From: Acidobacteriota bacterium
Lineage (GTDB): Bacteria; Acidobacteriota; Vicinamibacteria; Vicinamibacterales; Fen-181
Length of the DNA: 5,718 nt
Direction: 5' to 3'
NCBI GenBank assembly: GCA_003157675.1
Contig: PMKG01000041.1
Coordinates: 1-5,718, forward strand
A program made the translations under genes and the position numbers. The notes below the pieces were generated by a model. The model did not search any database. It was given only the letters and a program-made list of their open reading frames with translations, and was not told where the DNA came from. This document shows positions 1 through 5,718 of this stretch, piece by piece (within the stretch, counting starts at the first letter, position 1; each line of letters opens with the position of its first letter).

Positions 1-1284
1 CCCGAGTTCGACATGCCCGGGCACTCGCTGGCCTGGCTGGTGGGGTACCCGGAGCTGTCGGCCGGCAAGGGCCCCTTCGAGCTGGCGCGGACGTGGGGCG
101 TGTTCGACCCGGTGCTCGATCCGACCAGCGAACGCACCTATGCGTTCCTCGGCCGCTTCATCACCGAGATGTCGGCGTTGTTCCCCGACGCGTACTTCCA
201 CATCGGCGGCGACGAAGTGAACGGCAAGCAGTGGGACGCGAGCCCGGCCGTCGTGACCTTCCGCAAGCGCCACGGTCTTGCGACCAACGACGATCTGCAG
301 GCGTACTTCAACCGGCGCGTGGCCGCCATCCTGAAAGCGCGCGGCAGGATCATGGTCGGCTGGGACGAGGTGCTGCACAAGGACCTGCCGAAGACCGCCG
401 TGGTGCAGTCGTGGCGCGGGCAGAAGTCGCTCGCCGACGCGGCGCGGGCGGGCTTCAGCGGAATCCTGTCGAACGGGTACTACCTCGACTACATGTGGTC
501 CGCGTCGCGTCATTACGCGGTGGACCCGATGGGGAACGACGCGGCCGCTCTGCCCGAGGACGCGAAGGCCAGGATCCTCGGCGGCGAGGCGTGCATGTGG
601 GCGGAGTGGGTCACGCCGGAGACCATCGACTCGAGGATCTGGCCGAGGATGGCGGCGATTGCGGAACGGTTCTGGTCCCCGGCGATGGTCAACGACCCGG
701 ATGATATGTACATCCGCCTATCCGTCATGAGCCGTCGCTTGAACGCAGCCGGCGTTCTCCACCGCGCCAACTACGAGCCGATGCTGGAGCGGCTGGCGTT
801 TCCTCGTCCTGCCGACGCCGTACGGCGGCTCGTCGATCTCGTGGAGCCGGTGAAGAACTACGACCGTGGCAGGCACGGCACGCTGACGAGCCTGTCGTCC
901 CTCGTCGGCGTCGTGGACGCCGCCAGGCCCGAGAGCGAGGCGGCGAGGACCTTCAGCCGCCAGGTGGACGCCCTGCTTGCGGAGCCGAACCTGACCTCCG
1001 TGCGCGCGGCCATCGCCGCTACGTTGAGCCAGTGGCAAGTCGACGCCAGGTCGGCAGCGGCGCAGATGAACGGCCCGCTGCTGGCCGACGCGGCGCCGCT
1101 GGCCGCGTCGTGGGTGTCGCTCGCGGACATCGGCCTCGAGGCGCTCGACGCGCTGGAATCCCACAAACCGCTGGTGCTGACTGCGGACGAGAACGAGGCC
1201 CTGGCCAGGGCGGGCGCGCCCGTCGCGGACGTGCTGCTGATGGTCGCGCCGCCGATCAAGAGGCTGGTGGACGCGGCGAAATGA
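1..1284 (+). CDS. Beta-N-acetylhexosaminidase, glycoside hydrolase family 20 (5' partial)
   Basis: This is the C-terminal part of a GH20 enzyme, which removes terminal N-acetylglucosamine or N-acetylgalactosamine from glycans or chito-oligosaccharides by a substrate-assisted mechanism. The reading frame is open from base 1, so the start lies upstream. Visible residues begin in the barrel motif PEFDMPGHS (residues 1-9). The catalytic Asp-Glu pair is D71-E72 in HIGGDEVNGKQW. Further GH20 hallmarks follow: the GWDEVL strand (W121), a Trp in SWRGQ (W138), the NGYYLDY segment (Y160, Y161) and GGEACMWAEW (W200, E202), which line the -1 sugar pocket in the family. After about residue 265 comes a helical C-terminal extension of some 160 residues (VEPVKNY, DAARPESEAARTF), of a type I recall in bacterial GH20 proteins. 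The missing N-terminal part should hold a signal peptide, a GH20b domain and the first barrel strands. The family is secure; the exact substrate is not known. Confidence 0.95.
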   Translation, partial: PEFDMPGHSLAWLVGYPELSAGKGPFELARTWGVFDPVLDPTSERTYAFLGRFITEMSALFPDAYFHIGGDEVNGKQWDASPAVVTFRKRHGLATNDDLQAYFNRRVAAILKARGRIMVGWDEVLHKDLPKTAVVQSWRGQKSLADAARAGFSGILSNGYYLDYMWSASRHYAVDPMGNDAAALPEDAKARILGGEACMWAEWVTPETIDSRIWPRMAAIAERFWSPAMVNDPDDMYIRLSVMSRRLNAAGVLHRANYEPMLERLAFPRPADAVRRLVDLVEPVKNYDRGRHGTLTSLSSLVGVVDAARPESEAARTFSRQVDALLAEPNLTSVRAAIAATLSQWQVDARSAAAQMNGPLLADAAPLAASWVSLADIGLEALDALESHKPLVLTADENEALARAGAPVADVLLMVAPPIKRLVDAAK

Positions 1285-4200
1285 CGATCAACCATCCCTT
1301 TCCAGGTTCGACCGGGATCGGCTGATCTGCGGCAAACGTCCGAGCCTCCTGGAAGTTCTCGATCGCCGGAGCCTCGAGCTTCGCCGATGCCGGGTCGAGG
1401 CCGAGCGCCTTCCAATCGATCGCGAGCCGGATGTCGACCGCGTCCTTCGCCCAACTCGCCAGCGCCACCATCGTCCGGCCGTCGCGGACGTAGCTCGTGG
1501 CCAGGACGTCGGGCCGGTCGGTTTTGACCGGACGGCCGTCCACCCAGAAGCCGACCATCCGGCTGTCGACGATGCCAAAGGCGTCCCAGGCCTTCCAGAG
1601 CGGGCGCGGATCGCCCGCCCACGGAAGGCGTCCGGTCATACCGTAGACCATGCCGCGCCACGGGTTCCCGTTGTCCTGCAGCATCTCGCCCATCAGGCCG
1701 AACGGGATGCCGGAGATCTCCGTGATCCAGTAATCGGGCGCCGAGTTGTAGTCGAAGTACTCGCCGAACCACAGCCGGTTCAGGAAGGGGAAGTGCTCGA
1801 GATAGAGGTTGGCGCTGCTGGCGAACCCGTCACGGACGTTGTACTGGTTAGCCGAGTGCAGGTCGATGAGGGCGCCGGGCCGCGCCCGGTCCAGCACCTT
1901 GCGCACCCGCTTCATCGTCGTCCGATCGAAGGCGACGTCGTCGATGTACAGGCCGTCGATGCCCACGTTCCTGGCGAGCCACGAGAGCCCTTCGACGTAG
2001 TAGTTGTGCCAGCGCGAGATGCCGGTGTTGATGATGGCCGCGTCCTTCAGATCCGGCACGAACCAGGCTGCGATGTAGTCGGAGCCGAGGTGTTCCTGCA
2101 GCCAGGAGAACCCGCCTCCGGGCCCTTTCGAGAAGATCTCGTCGCCGAGGCTGCGCAGCGCGAACAGCTCGGGGGCGTGGTTCGACAGCTCGCGCACCGT
2201 GTAATAGATCTTCACCTTCAGGCCGCGGGCGTGGGCCTCGTCGACATAGGCTTTCATCTGCGCCGGGCGCAGGAAGGGGTAGTTGAGGTACGGGTTGATC
2301 TCGGTCGCGTGATGGACGTTCAGCGTGTTGGCGCCGGTGGCGGCCGCCTCCGCGACCGGCTTGAACGCGTGGAAGTAGCGCGTGCTGAACTGGGCTCGCG
2401 TGTCGAGCGGGTGGAACGGCGTCAGCATCAGGCGGAAGTTGTAGTGCTGCGCCTCGCCCTTCTTCATCGTGCGCGGGCCGCTGTAGCACTGGACGAGCAG
2501 CGTCTGCTCGCGCTCGCTCATCCGGCAGCCGCCGCGGCCGAGGTTGGCCCACGACGCCGGCATCACGAGCGGCTTCGAGTGGTAGAAGTTCGTGTTGAGG
2601 GGCCGGGAGTACTTTTCGTCCTTGAGCGTGAACTGCAGCCCCGCGTTCACGTCGCCGAGCCACGCCGAGTCCTGGTTGTTCTCGACGTTCCACGTCCATT
2701 CGAAGGAGGCCGGCCGCAGCCCGCCCTTGAATCCCATGCCCATCATGTACCTGGCCACGTCACGGGCGACGGGGATTTCGAGGCGGATGTCCGAGAGCGA
2801 GGTCGTTTGGAGGGCGCGCACCTCGACCTCGAATTCGATCGTGCCGTCGAACTCCATCTGGGCGCGGGTCTGCAACGCGAGCGGCCCGGCGGCGCCGTCC
2901 GACTCCCACCGCACGGCTCCGGGGCCACGCCTGGTGAAGCGGATGCCCGACGTGGTCCACGGCGGGATTGGCGTGTCGGCGGACTCCGCCACCAGGCGTA
3001 TCGGGCCGGTGAGCACATCGCGGCCCCTGTCGCCTATCGACGTCATCTCCTGCGTGAATCGACTCTGGATCCGCTCGGGGAAGCCGTCGCGACCGAGCAC
3101 GACCGATCGGCCGAGGATGCTCACGCTGGTGTCCCGCAACTGGACCGGCGTGTAGGGGTCGACCACCTCGTCGTCGTTGGCCAACGTCGAGTCGAGCCAT
3201 CGCAGGCGCGAGTGCCGCCACGGCTCGTCGTCGCCCGACGCCGCGATCGTGCGGGCCAACACGACGAGCGTCACCGCGACGCGCGTCGGCGGCAGTCCGC
3301 TCGGCGCAATCGTCACCTCGCCGCGGTACTCGCCCGGAGCGGCGCGTTCGGGTACCTGGACGCCGAACCAGAGGGCCTGCACCTTGCCGAGCGGCACGGA
3401 CACAGTCTTCGTGAAGGCGCGCCCCGTCCAGTCCCTCCCAGCGAGGTTGGTGCAGCGGAACGCGGAGGCGGGAATGACGCCGCCGCCGGAGGTGGCGCGA
3501 AGGTCGCTGAACTGCGCGTCGAGCCGGTCGACGGGCGCGCGCGCCGCGAAGACGCCGACCTGGAATGCGTAGAACTCGCCGCGATCGGCTGTGCCACGAA
3601 ACGGCGCGTTGGCGCCCGGCCGGATCCATCGCTGCGGAAGATCGTCGGCCATCCGGATGGGGAACCGGCGATCCTCCGGGAACACCAGGTAAGCGACGGA
3701 CGGGTGGCGGGCGACGAGCGCCCTGACCTCGGCCGCCGTCGCGATCACTTCCATCGGGAAGAACGAGTTGAACTCGTCGATGGCCTGGAACTCGACGACA
3801 CGGGCCGCCGGCAGGGAAGGCAGCTTCGCAACGTCGGTCCCAGTGCTCGAGGCCAGGAGAGCGTACCTGGCCAGCCAGTCGGCCTTGGCGGTCTGCTCCG
3901 GCTCAGGATAGACGACCTTCGGGTAATTCGATCGCCCGGAGCCGATGTCGGGCAGGTAGTAGACGTAGTACCGCCCCTTGCCGGACGTCGGCTGAAAGAC
4001 GAGGTCACCGACCTCGCGCGTGATGGACACGCGGAGGACGTTGGCGACGCGCACGCCCGACTGGGCGTCGACGACGATCAGGTTCTTCTTCTCGGGAGCC
4101 GTGTCACGGCGGCGCCACGGGATCCTGACGCGAACGGCGTCAGAGGCCGCAGCGACCTCGATCACCACTCGGTGATTGCCGAACGTGTCGGCGTTCCACG

Positions 4201-4342
4201 TGCCCGTCGAGTAGGGAACCGAGGCGGCCGCCGGGGCGGCGGGCGTCGGCTTGCGAGCGACGGTCTGCGCGGACAGGCCCACCGCGAGCGCGGCTGAGGT
4301 GACGAGCAGGAGCGAGGCGCGGCGAAGTGTCTGGACACTCAT
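1256..4342 (-). CDS. Exported multidomain glycoside hydrolase-like protein (GH123-like/DUF6067-type, unassigned)
   Basis: A complete 1028-residue protein. The N-terminus is a signal peptide (RR at 7-8, hydrophobic core about 9-23, likely cleavage near A25), followed by an Ala/Pro-rich linker to about residue 42. Residues about 43-135 look like a beta-sandwich. A second beta-rich region (about 250-370; EFYAFQVGVFAA, ALWFGVQVPERAAPGEYRGEV) resembles the N-terminal domain of GH123-type proteins. A third (about 500-660) is rich in Trp and Asn. Then comes a TIM-barrel-like region: NVHHATEINPYLNYPF (675-690), KVKIYYTVREL (709-719), GIDGLYIDD (794-802), LIDLHSANQYN (825-835), LYLEHF (846-851) and LWFGEYFDY (857-865). 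The protein ends in a beta-rich tail (GWLIVIS). D801/D802 are candidate nucleophiles and E849 or E861 candidate acid/bases, by inference only. The GH123 catalytic Asp-Glu pair is not evident, so substrate and mechanism are unknown. A role in extracellular or periplasmic glycan breakdown is inferred from the signal peptide, the barrel and the neighbouring GH20 gene. Confidence 0.85.
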   Translation of the reverse strand: MSVQTLRRASLLLVTSAALAVGLSAQTVARKPTPAAPAAASVPYSTGTWNADTFGNHRVVIEVAAASDAVRVRIPWRRRDTAPEKKNLIVVDAQSGVRVANVLRVSITREVGDLVFQPTSGKGRYYVYYLPDIGSGRSNYPKVVYPEPEQTAKADWLARYALLASSTGTDVAKLPSLPAARVVEFQAIDEFNSFFPMEVIATAAEVRALVARHPSVAYLVFPEDRRFPIRMADDLPQRWIRPGANAPFRGTADRGEFYAFQVGVFAARAPVDRLDAQFSDLRATSGGGVIPASAFRCTNLAGRDWTGRAFTKTVSVPLGKVQALWFGVQVPERAAPGEYRGEVTIAPSGLPPTRVAVTLVVLARTIAASGDDEPWRHSRLRWLDSTLANDDEVVDPYTPVQLRDTSVSILGRSVVLGRDGFPERIQSRFTQEMTSIGDRGRDVLTGPIRLVAESADTPIPPWTTSGIRFTRRGPGAVRWESDGAAGPLALQTRAQMEFDGTIEFEVEVRALQTTSLSDIRLEIPVARDVARYMMGMGFKGGLRPASFEWTWNVENNQDSAWLGDVNAGLQFTLKDEKYSRPLNTNFYHSKPLVMPASWANLGRGGCRMSEREQTLLVQCYSGPRTMKKGEAQHYNFRLMLTPFHPLDTRAQFSTRYFHAFKPVAEAAATGANTLNVHHATEINPYLNYPFLRPAQMKAYVDEAHARGLKVKIYYTVRELSNHAPELFALRSLGDEIFSKGPGGGFSWLQEHLGSDYIAAWFVPDLKDAAIINTGISRWHNYYVEGLSWLARNVGIDGLYIDDVAFDRTTMKRVRKVLDRARPGALIDLHSANQYNVRDGFASSANLYLEHFPFLNRLWFGEYFDYNSAPDYWITEISGIPFGLMGEMLQDNGNPWRGMVYGMTGRLPWAGDPRPLWKAWDAFGIVDSRMVGFWVDGRPVKTDRPDVLATSYVRDGRTMVALASWAKDAVDIRLAIDWKALGLDPASAKLEAPAIENFQEARTFAADQPIPVEPGKGWLIVISPRPPAS

Positions 4343-4354
4343 ATTCGCCCGGGC

Positions 4355-4360
4355 ATCTTA
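4355..4360 (-). promoter_or_regulatory. Putative -10 element for the minus-strand glycosidase gene
   Basis: Read on the minus strand the hexamer is TAAGAT (four of six matches to TATAAT). It ends only 12 bases before the ATG at 4342, so a transcript starting the usual 6-7 bases downstream would have a leader of about 5 bases and be nearly leaderless. There is no good Shine-Dalgarno sequence before the ATG (only GGGCGA), which would fit leaderless translation. No clear -35 element is seen, and a promoter further upstream is equally possible. Confidence 0.25.
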
Positions 4361-4418
4361 GCGTACCTGGCGCCCGCCGCTCCTTCGCGGCCGCCGCGCC
4401 GTGCGCGAGGTGCGGCTG

Positions 4419-4427
4419 TGCTACGAT
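4419..4427 (+). promoter_or_regulatory. Putative extended -10 promoter of the unknown gene-HemQ operon
   Basis: The sequence TGCTACGAT contains the extended -10 dinucleotide TG, one spacer base and the hexamer TACGAT, which matches TATAAT at four of six positions including the critical A2 and T6. It lies 38 bases upstream of the chosen ATG at 4466, leaving a leader of about 30 bases that includes the ribosome binding site. The bases 17 upstream do not resemble TTGACA, which an extended -10 can tolerate. It is a motif match by eye and not proof. Confidence 0.4.
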
Positions 4428-4456
4428 CGCAGGGTCAGCAGTCTCACATCACAATC

Positions 4457-4460
4457 GGAG
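4457..4460 (+). promoter_or_regulatory. Ribosome binding site deciding the start at 4466
   Basis: GGAG lies 5 bases before the ATG at 4466, which is good Shine-Dalgarno spacing. This favours that ATG over the in-frame GTG at 4418, whose codon overlaps the putative extended -10 element. Confidence 0.65.
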
Positions 4461-4465
4461 TGGAC

Positions 4466-5002
4466 ATGGCGTACCCGTATTCGTCGTCCGAGAGCGGCCG
4501 GAAAGAAACCGTGGCAGCCCCGGGAAAACTCTGGAAGCGTATTCCGCCGGAGCGTCGGCTCGAATCGTGCGTGTCGTTCTGGCAGGAGGACGAGGCCGTC
4601 GAGCAGCAGGCGGAGGCGCTCATGGCCATCGCCAGCCACTTCAAGTTCAGGACCAAGTCGGTCCGCGCGCTGCAGCTCGAGAAGAAGGCGCGTTACCTGG
4701 CCTCGCTGCCCGGAGTGCCCGACTCGGTCGCCGGGCGCGTGCTGGTGGCCTACCATCTCGCGCATCAGCGCCCGATGCTGGCTGCCTTTCTGGACGCGCT
4801 CGGCATGCCGCACGATAACGGCGTGCTGAACGCGGAAAAGCTGACCCCGCCCCCAGCCGAGCGGCTCAAGGAAGCGGCGGAGAAGCTGCGCGTCGCGTTC
4901 CCGGCCGCCGACGTCGATCTGTACTTCGAGACGCTCGTCGGACAAGATTCGGACACGTGGGGCGGTCTGGCCGAGTTCGTGGGCGGCGGCGAGCCGAAGT
5001 AA
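4466..5002 (+). CDS. Conserved-looking hypothetical protein, first gene of a HemQ-family operon
   Basis: I do not recognise this 178-residue protein. There is no signal peptide or membrane segment, so it is probably cytoplasmic. The first 20 residues are polar and probably disordered (SSSESGRK). Residues about 27-120 look helical: PPERRLESCVSFWQEDEAVEQQAEAL, a basic stretch HFKFRTKSVRALQLEKKARYLASL (58-81), then VAGRVLVAYHLAHQRPMLAAFLDALGMPHDNG (88-119). After a Pro-rich hinge (TPPP, 127-130) follows another helix (132-145) and an acidic C-terminal part containing DVDLYFETLV (149-158) and WGGLAEFV (165-172). His and Cys residues are too few to suggest a known metal site. The ATG at 4466 was chosen for its GGAG; an in-frame GTG at 4418 would add 16 residues. 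The stop is 4 bases before the chlorite-dismutase-family gene, so the two are almost certainly co-transcribed and translationally coupled. This suggests, without proving, a job linked to heme. Confidence 0.8.
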   Translation: MAYPYSSSESGRKETVAAPGKLWKRIPPERRLESCVSFWQEDEAVEQQAEALMAIASHFKFRTKSVRALQLEKKARYLASLPGVPDSVAGRVLVAYHLAHQRPMLAAFLDALGMPHDNGVLNAEKLTPPPAERLKEAAEKLRVAFPAADVDLYFETLVGQDSDTWGGLAEFVGGGEPK

Positions 5003-5006
5003 CCCG

Positions 5007-5718
5007 ATGAGCGAGACGCTTCCAGCCGGCCGCCCGGCACGCCGGGGGCCGGAAGCCCCGGACCTCAGCGAGAAGGGCGGCCAGCCGCAGCGCATCGACG
5101 GCCGACTTTTCATGCAACTGCTGGCCTTCGGTGGTTGTGCCGATCCGCTCCCCCTCGGCCCGCACCTGGCCGCCGCCGGTGTCATCGGCGTTGTCTACGA
5201 GGACCTGAACGATCCGCGCGGCGTGGCCGTCCTCGCCCTCAGCCGGGATCCCGCGTTCTTCATCGACGTGCTGCGGCCCGCCCTGAACGCCGGGCCGTTT
5301 GTCGGGTTGGTACCGAAGTCCGAATTCAGGCTGTTCGGCCGGACCTACGGGTTGGGATACGAACCGGACCTGGAGAATGCCCTCTTCCACCGGCCGACCC
5401 GCACGGTGCTCAATCCGGAGTGGCCGTGGGCCGTATGGTACCCGCTCCGCCGCAGCGGGCGGTTCGCGCAGCTGCCCCCCAACAAGCAGCGGGTGATCCT
5501 CGCCGAGCATGGGGCCATCGGCATGGCATTCGGCGCCGGCGACCTCGCGCACGATATCCGCCTGGCCTGCCACGGCCTCGACTCCAATGACAACGACTTC
5601 GTCGTCGGCCTGGTGGGGAAGGCCCTGCATCCGCTGTCGGCCGTCGTGGAGGCGATGCGGAAGACGCAGCAGACCTCGCTCTACCTCGATCGGCTGGGGC
5701 CGTTCTTCGTCGGCCGCG
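5007..5718 (+). CDS. Chlorite dismutase/HemQ-family heme protein, likely coproheme decarboxylase-like (3' partial)
   Basis: The frame is open to the window end, giving 237 residues. The family ends shortly after the PFFVG motif, so probably only some 10-30 residues are missing. Residues 1-30 are a Pro/Gly/Arg-rich variable tail; the fold begins at DGRLFMQLLAF (31-41). The first ferredoxin-like half includes GVVYEDLNDPRGVAVLALS (61-79). The second half has WYPLRRSGRF (144-153), where Y145 aligns with the catalytic tyrosine of the YPM motif in HemQ. EHG follows, with H168 as the expected proximal heme ligand, then GLDSNDNDFVV (190-200), MRKTQQTS (217-224) and GPFFVG (231-236). Bacterial HemQ converts coproheme to heme b, while true chlorite dismutases need a distal Arg. 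Aligned from the GLD motif, the distal position falls on D183, with R185 two residues further on, so the exact reaction is uncertain. Cytoplasmic; no signal peptide. The start is 4 bases after the upstream stop with only a weak Shine-Dalgarno, which suggests translational coupling. Confidence 0.85.
   Translation, partial: MSETLPAGRPARRGPEAPDLSEKGGQPQRIDGRLFMQLLAFGGCADPLPLGPHLAAAGVIGVVYEDLNDPRGVAVLALSRDPAFFIDVLRPALNAGPFVGLVPKSEFRLFGRTYGLGYEPDLENALFHRPTRTVLNPEWPWAVWYPLRRSGRFAQLPPNKQRVILAEHGAIGMAFGAGDLAHDIRLACHGLDSNDNDFVVGLVGKALHPLSAVVEAMRKTQQTSLYLDRLGPFFVGR
5026..5052 (+). repeat. GC-rich inverted repeat (hairpin) in the first codons of the HemQ-family gene
   Basis: CCGGCC and CCCGGC (5026-5031, 5033-5038) are followed by GCCGGG and GGCCGG (5041-5046, 5047-5052). 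The arms are exact reverse complements apart from one unpaired G at 5032. The formal spacer is two bases, so the real loop would be at least four. It lies about 20 bases after the ATG, within the variable N-terminal tail (codons 7-16). There is no following T-run, so it is not a classical terminator. In RNA it would be a very stable stem close to the start codon and could affect translation. Confidence 0.6.

Larger units (their letters stand above)
4343..4465. promoter_or_regulatory. Divergent intergenic promoter region
   Basis: These 123 bases separate the start of the minus-strand glycosidase gene from the start of the plus-strand two-gene operon, so both transcripts must begin here unless one is read from further away. 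It is the only sizeable non-coding stretch in the window. A -10-like element is visible for each direction and is listed separately. I see no convincing -35 hexamer, clear operator palindrome or riboswitch fold. The stretch at about 4370-4410 is almost purely G+C and may be structured. Confidence 0.6.

Noticed and set aside
1285..1400. A terminator after the GH20 gene
   Set aside because: This stretch is coding on the minus strand. The imperfect pairing near 1352-1382 has no T-run and is interrupted, so it is not supported as a terminator.
1793..4297. An 834-codon open frame on the plus strand, antisense to the large glycosidase gene
   Set aside because: It has no recognisable domain and is dominated by Arg, Val, Glu, Asp and Gly. 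Stop-free antisense frames are expected in GC-rich coding DNA. The minus-strand frame has a signal peptide and coherent enzyme motifs.
1256..4342. Assignment of the large protein as a true GH123 beta-N-acetylgalactosaminidase
   Set aside because: GH123 uses an adjacent Asp-Glu pair for substrate-assisted catalysis. The corresponding barrel strand here reads YIDD, so only a loose resemblance in the N-terminal domains is claimed.
4418..4465. A longer start (GTG at 4418) for the unknown gene
   Set aside because: The GTG overlaps the likely -10 element and has no Shine-Dalgarno, whereas the ATG at 4466 has GGAG at good spacing.
5112..5114. An internal ATG as the real start of the HemQ-family protein
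   Set aside because: It falls inside the first conserved beta strand (RLFMQLLAF). Starting there would cut into the fold, and the ATG at 5007 fits the operon spacing.
4421..5185. A 254-codon minus-strand frame over the unknown gene
   Set aside because: It is Arg-rich, lacks domain signals and crosses the boundary of two well-supported plus-strand genes. It is a composition artefact.
4866..5630. A 254-codon minus-strand frame across the two-gene operon
   Set aside because: It runs antisense to the HemQ-family gene, whose motifs are clear, and has no recognisable content of its own.

Overview
The window is GC-rich (roughly two thirds G+C by eye) and densely packed. It holds four protein-coding genes and only one real intergenic gap, 123 bases long. 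I see no RNA genes, insertion sequences, CRISPR arrays or integrases. Base composition, the type of glycoside hydrolases and the style of the chlorite-dismutase-family protein suggest a free-living, polysaccharide-degrading bacterium. My best guess is Acidobacteriota (perhaps the Vicinamibacteria), but this rests on remembered resemblance only and is low to moderate confidence.

Layout. (1) Positions 1-1284, plus strand: the C-terminal 427 residues of a family 20 glycoside hydrolase (beta-N-acetylhexosaminidase); the N-terminal part lies outside the window. (2) Positions 1256-4342, minus strand: a complete 1028-residue exported protein with a signal peptide, beta-rich N-terminal domains and a C-terminal TIM-barrel-like glycoside hydrolase region. 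It has no clear family assignment from sequence reading, though it has GH123-like/DUF6067 flavour. Its 3' end overlaps that of gene 1 tail to tail by 29 bases. (3) Positions 4343-4465: a short divergent promoter region. (4) Positions 4466-5002, plus strand: a 178-residue soluble, mostly helical protein of unknown function. (5) Positions 5007-5718, plus strand: a chlorite dismutase/HemQ-family heme protein, cut by the window end and starting only 4 bases after the preceding stop.

How they fit together. The first two genes look like secreted or periplasmic enzymes for breaking down glycans, the first specific for N-acetylhexosamines. The last two form a tight operon that probably concerns heme: the second gene resembles coproheme decarboxylase, and the unknown first gene may be a partner. 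The two pairs are separated by the divergent promoter region and need not be related in function. I found no strong evidence of a wholly new system. The most worthwhile leads are the unassigned large glycosidase, the unusual active-site region of the HemQ-like protein, and the unknown gene coupled to it.
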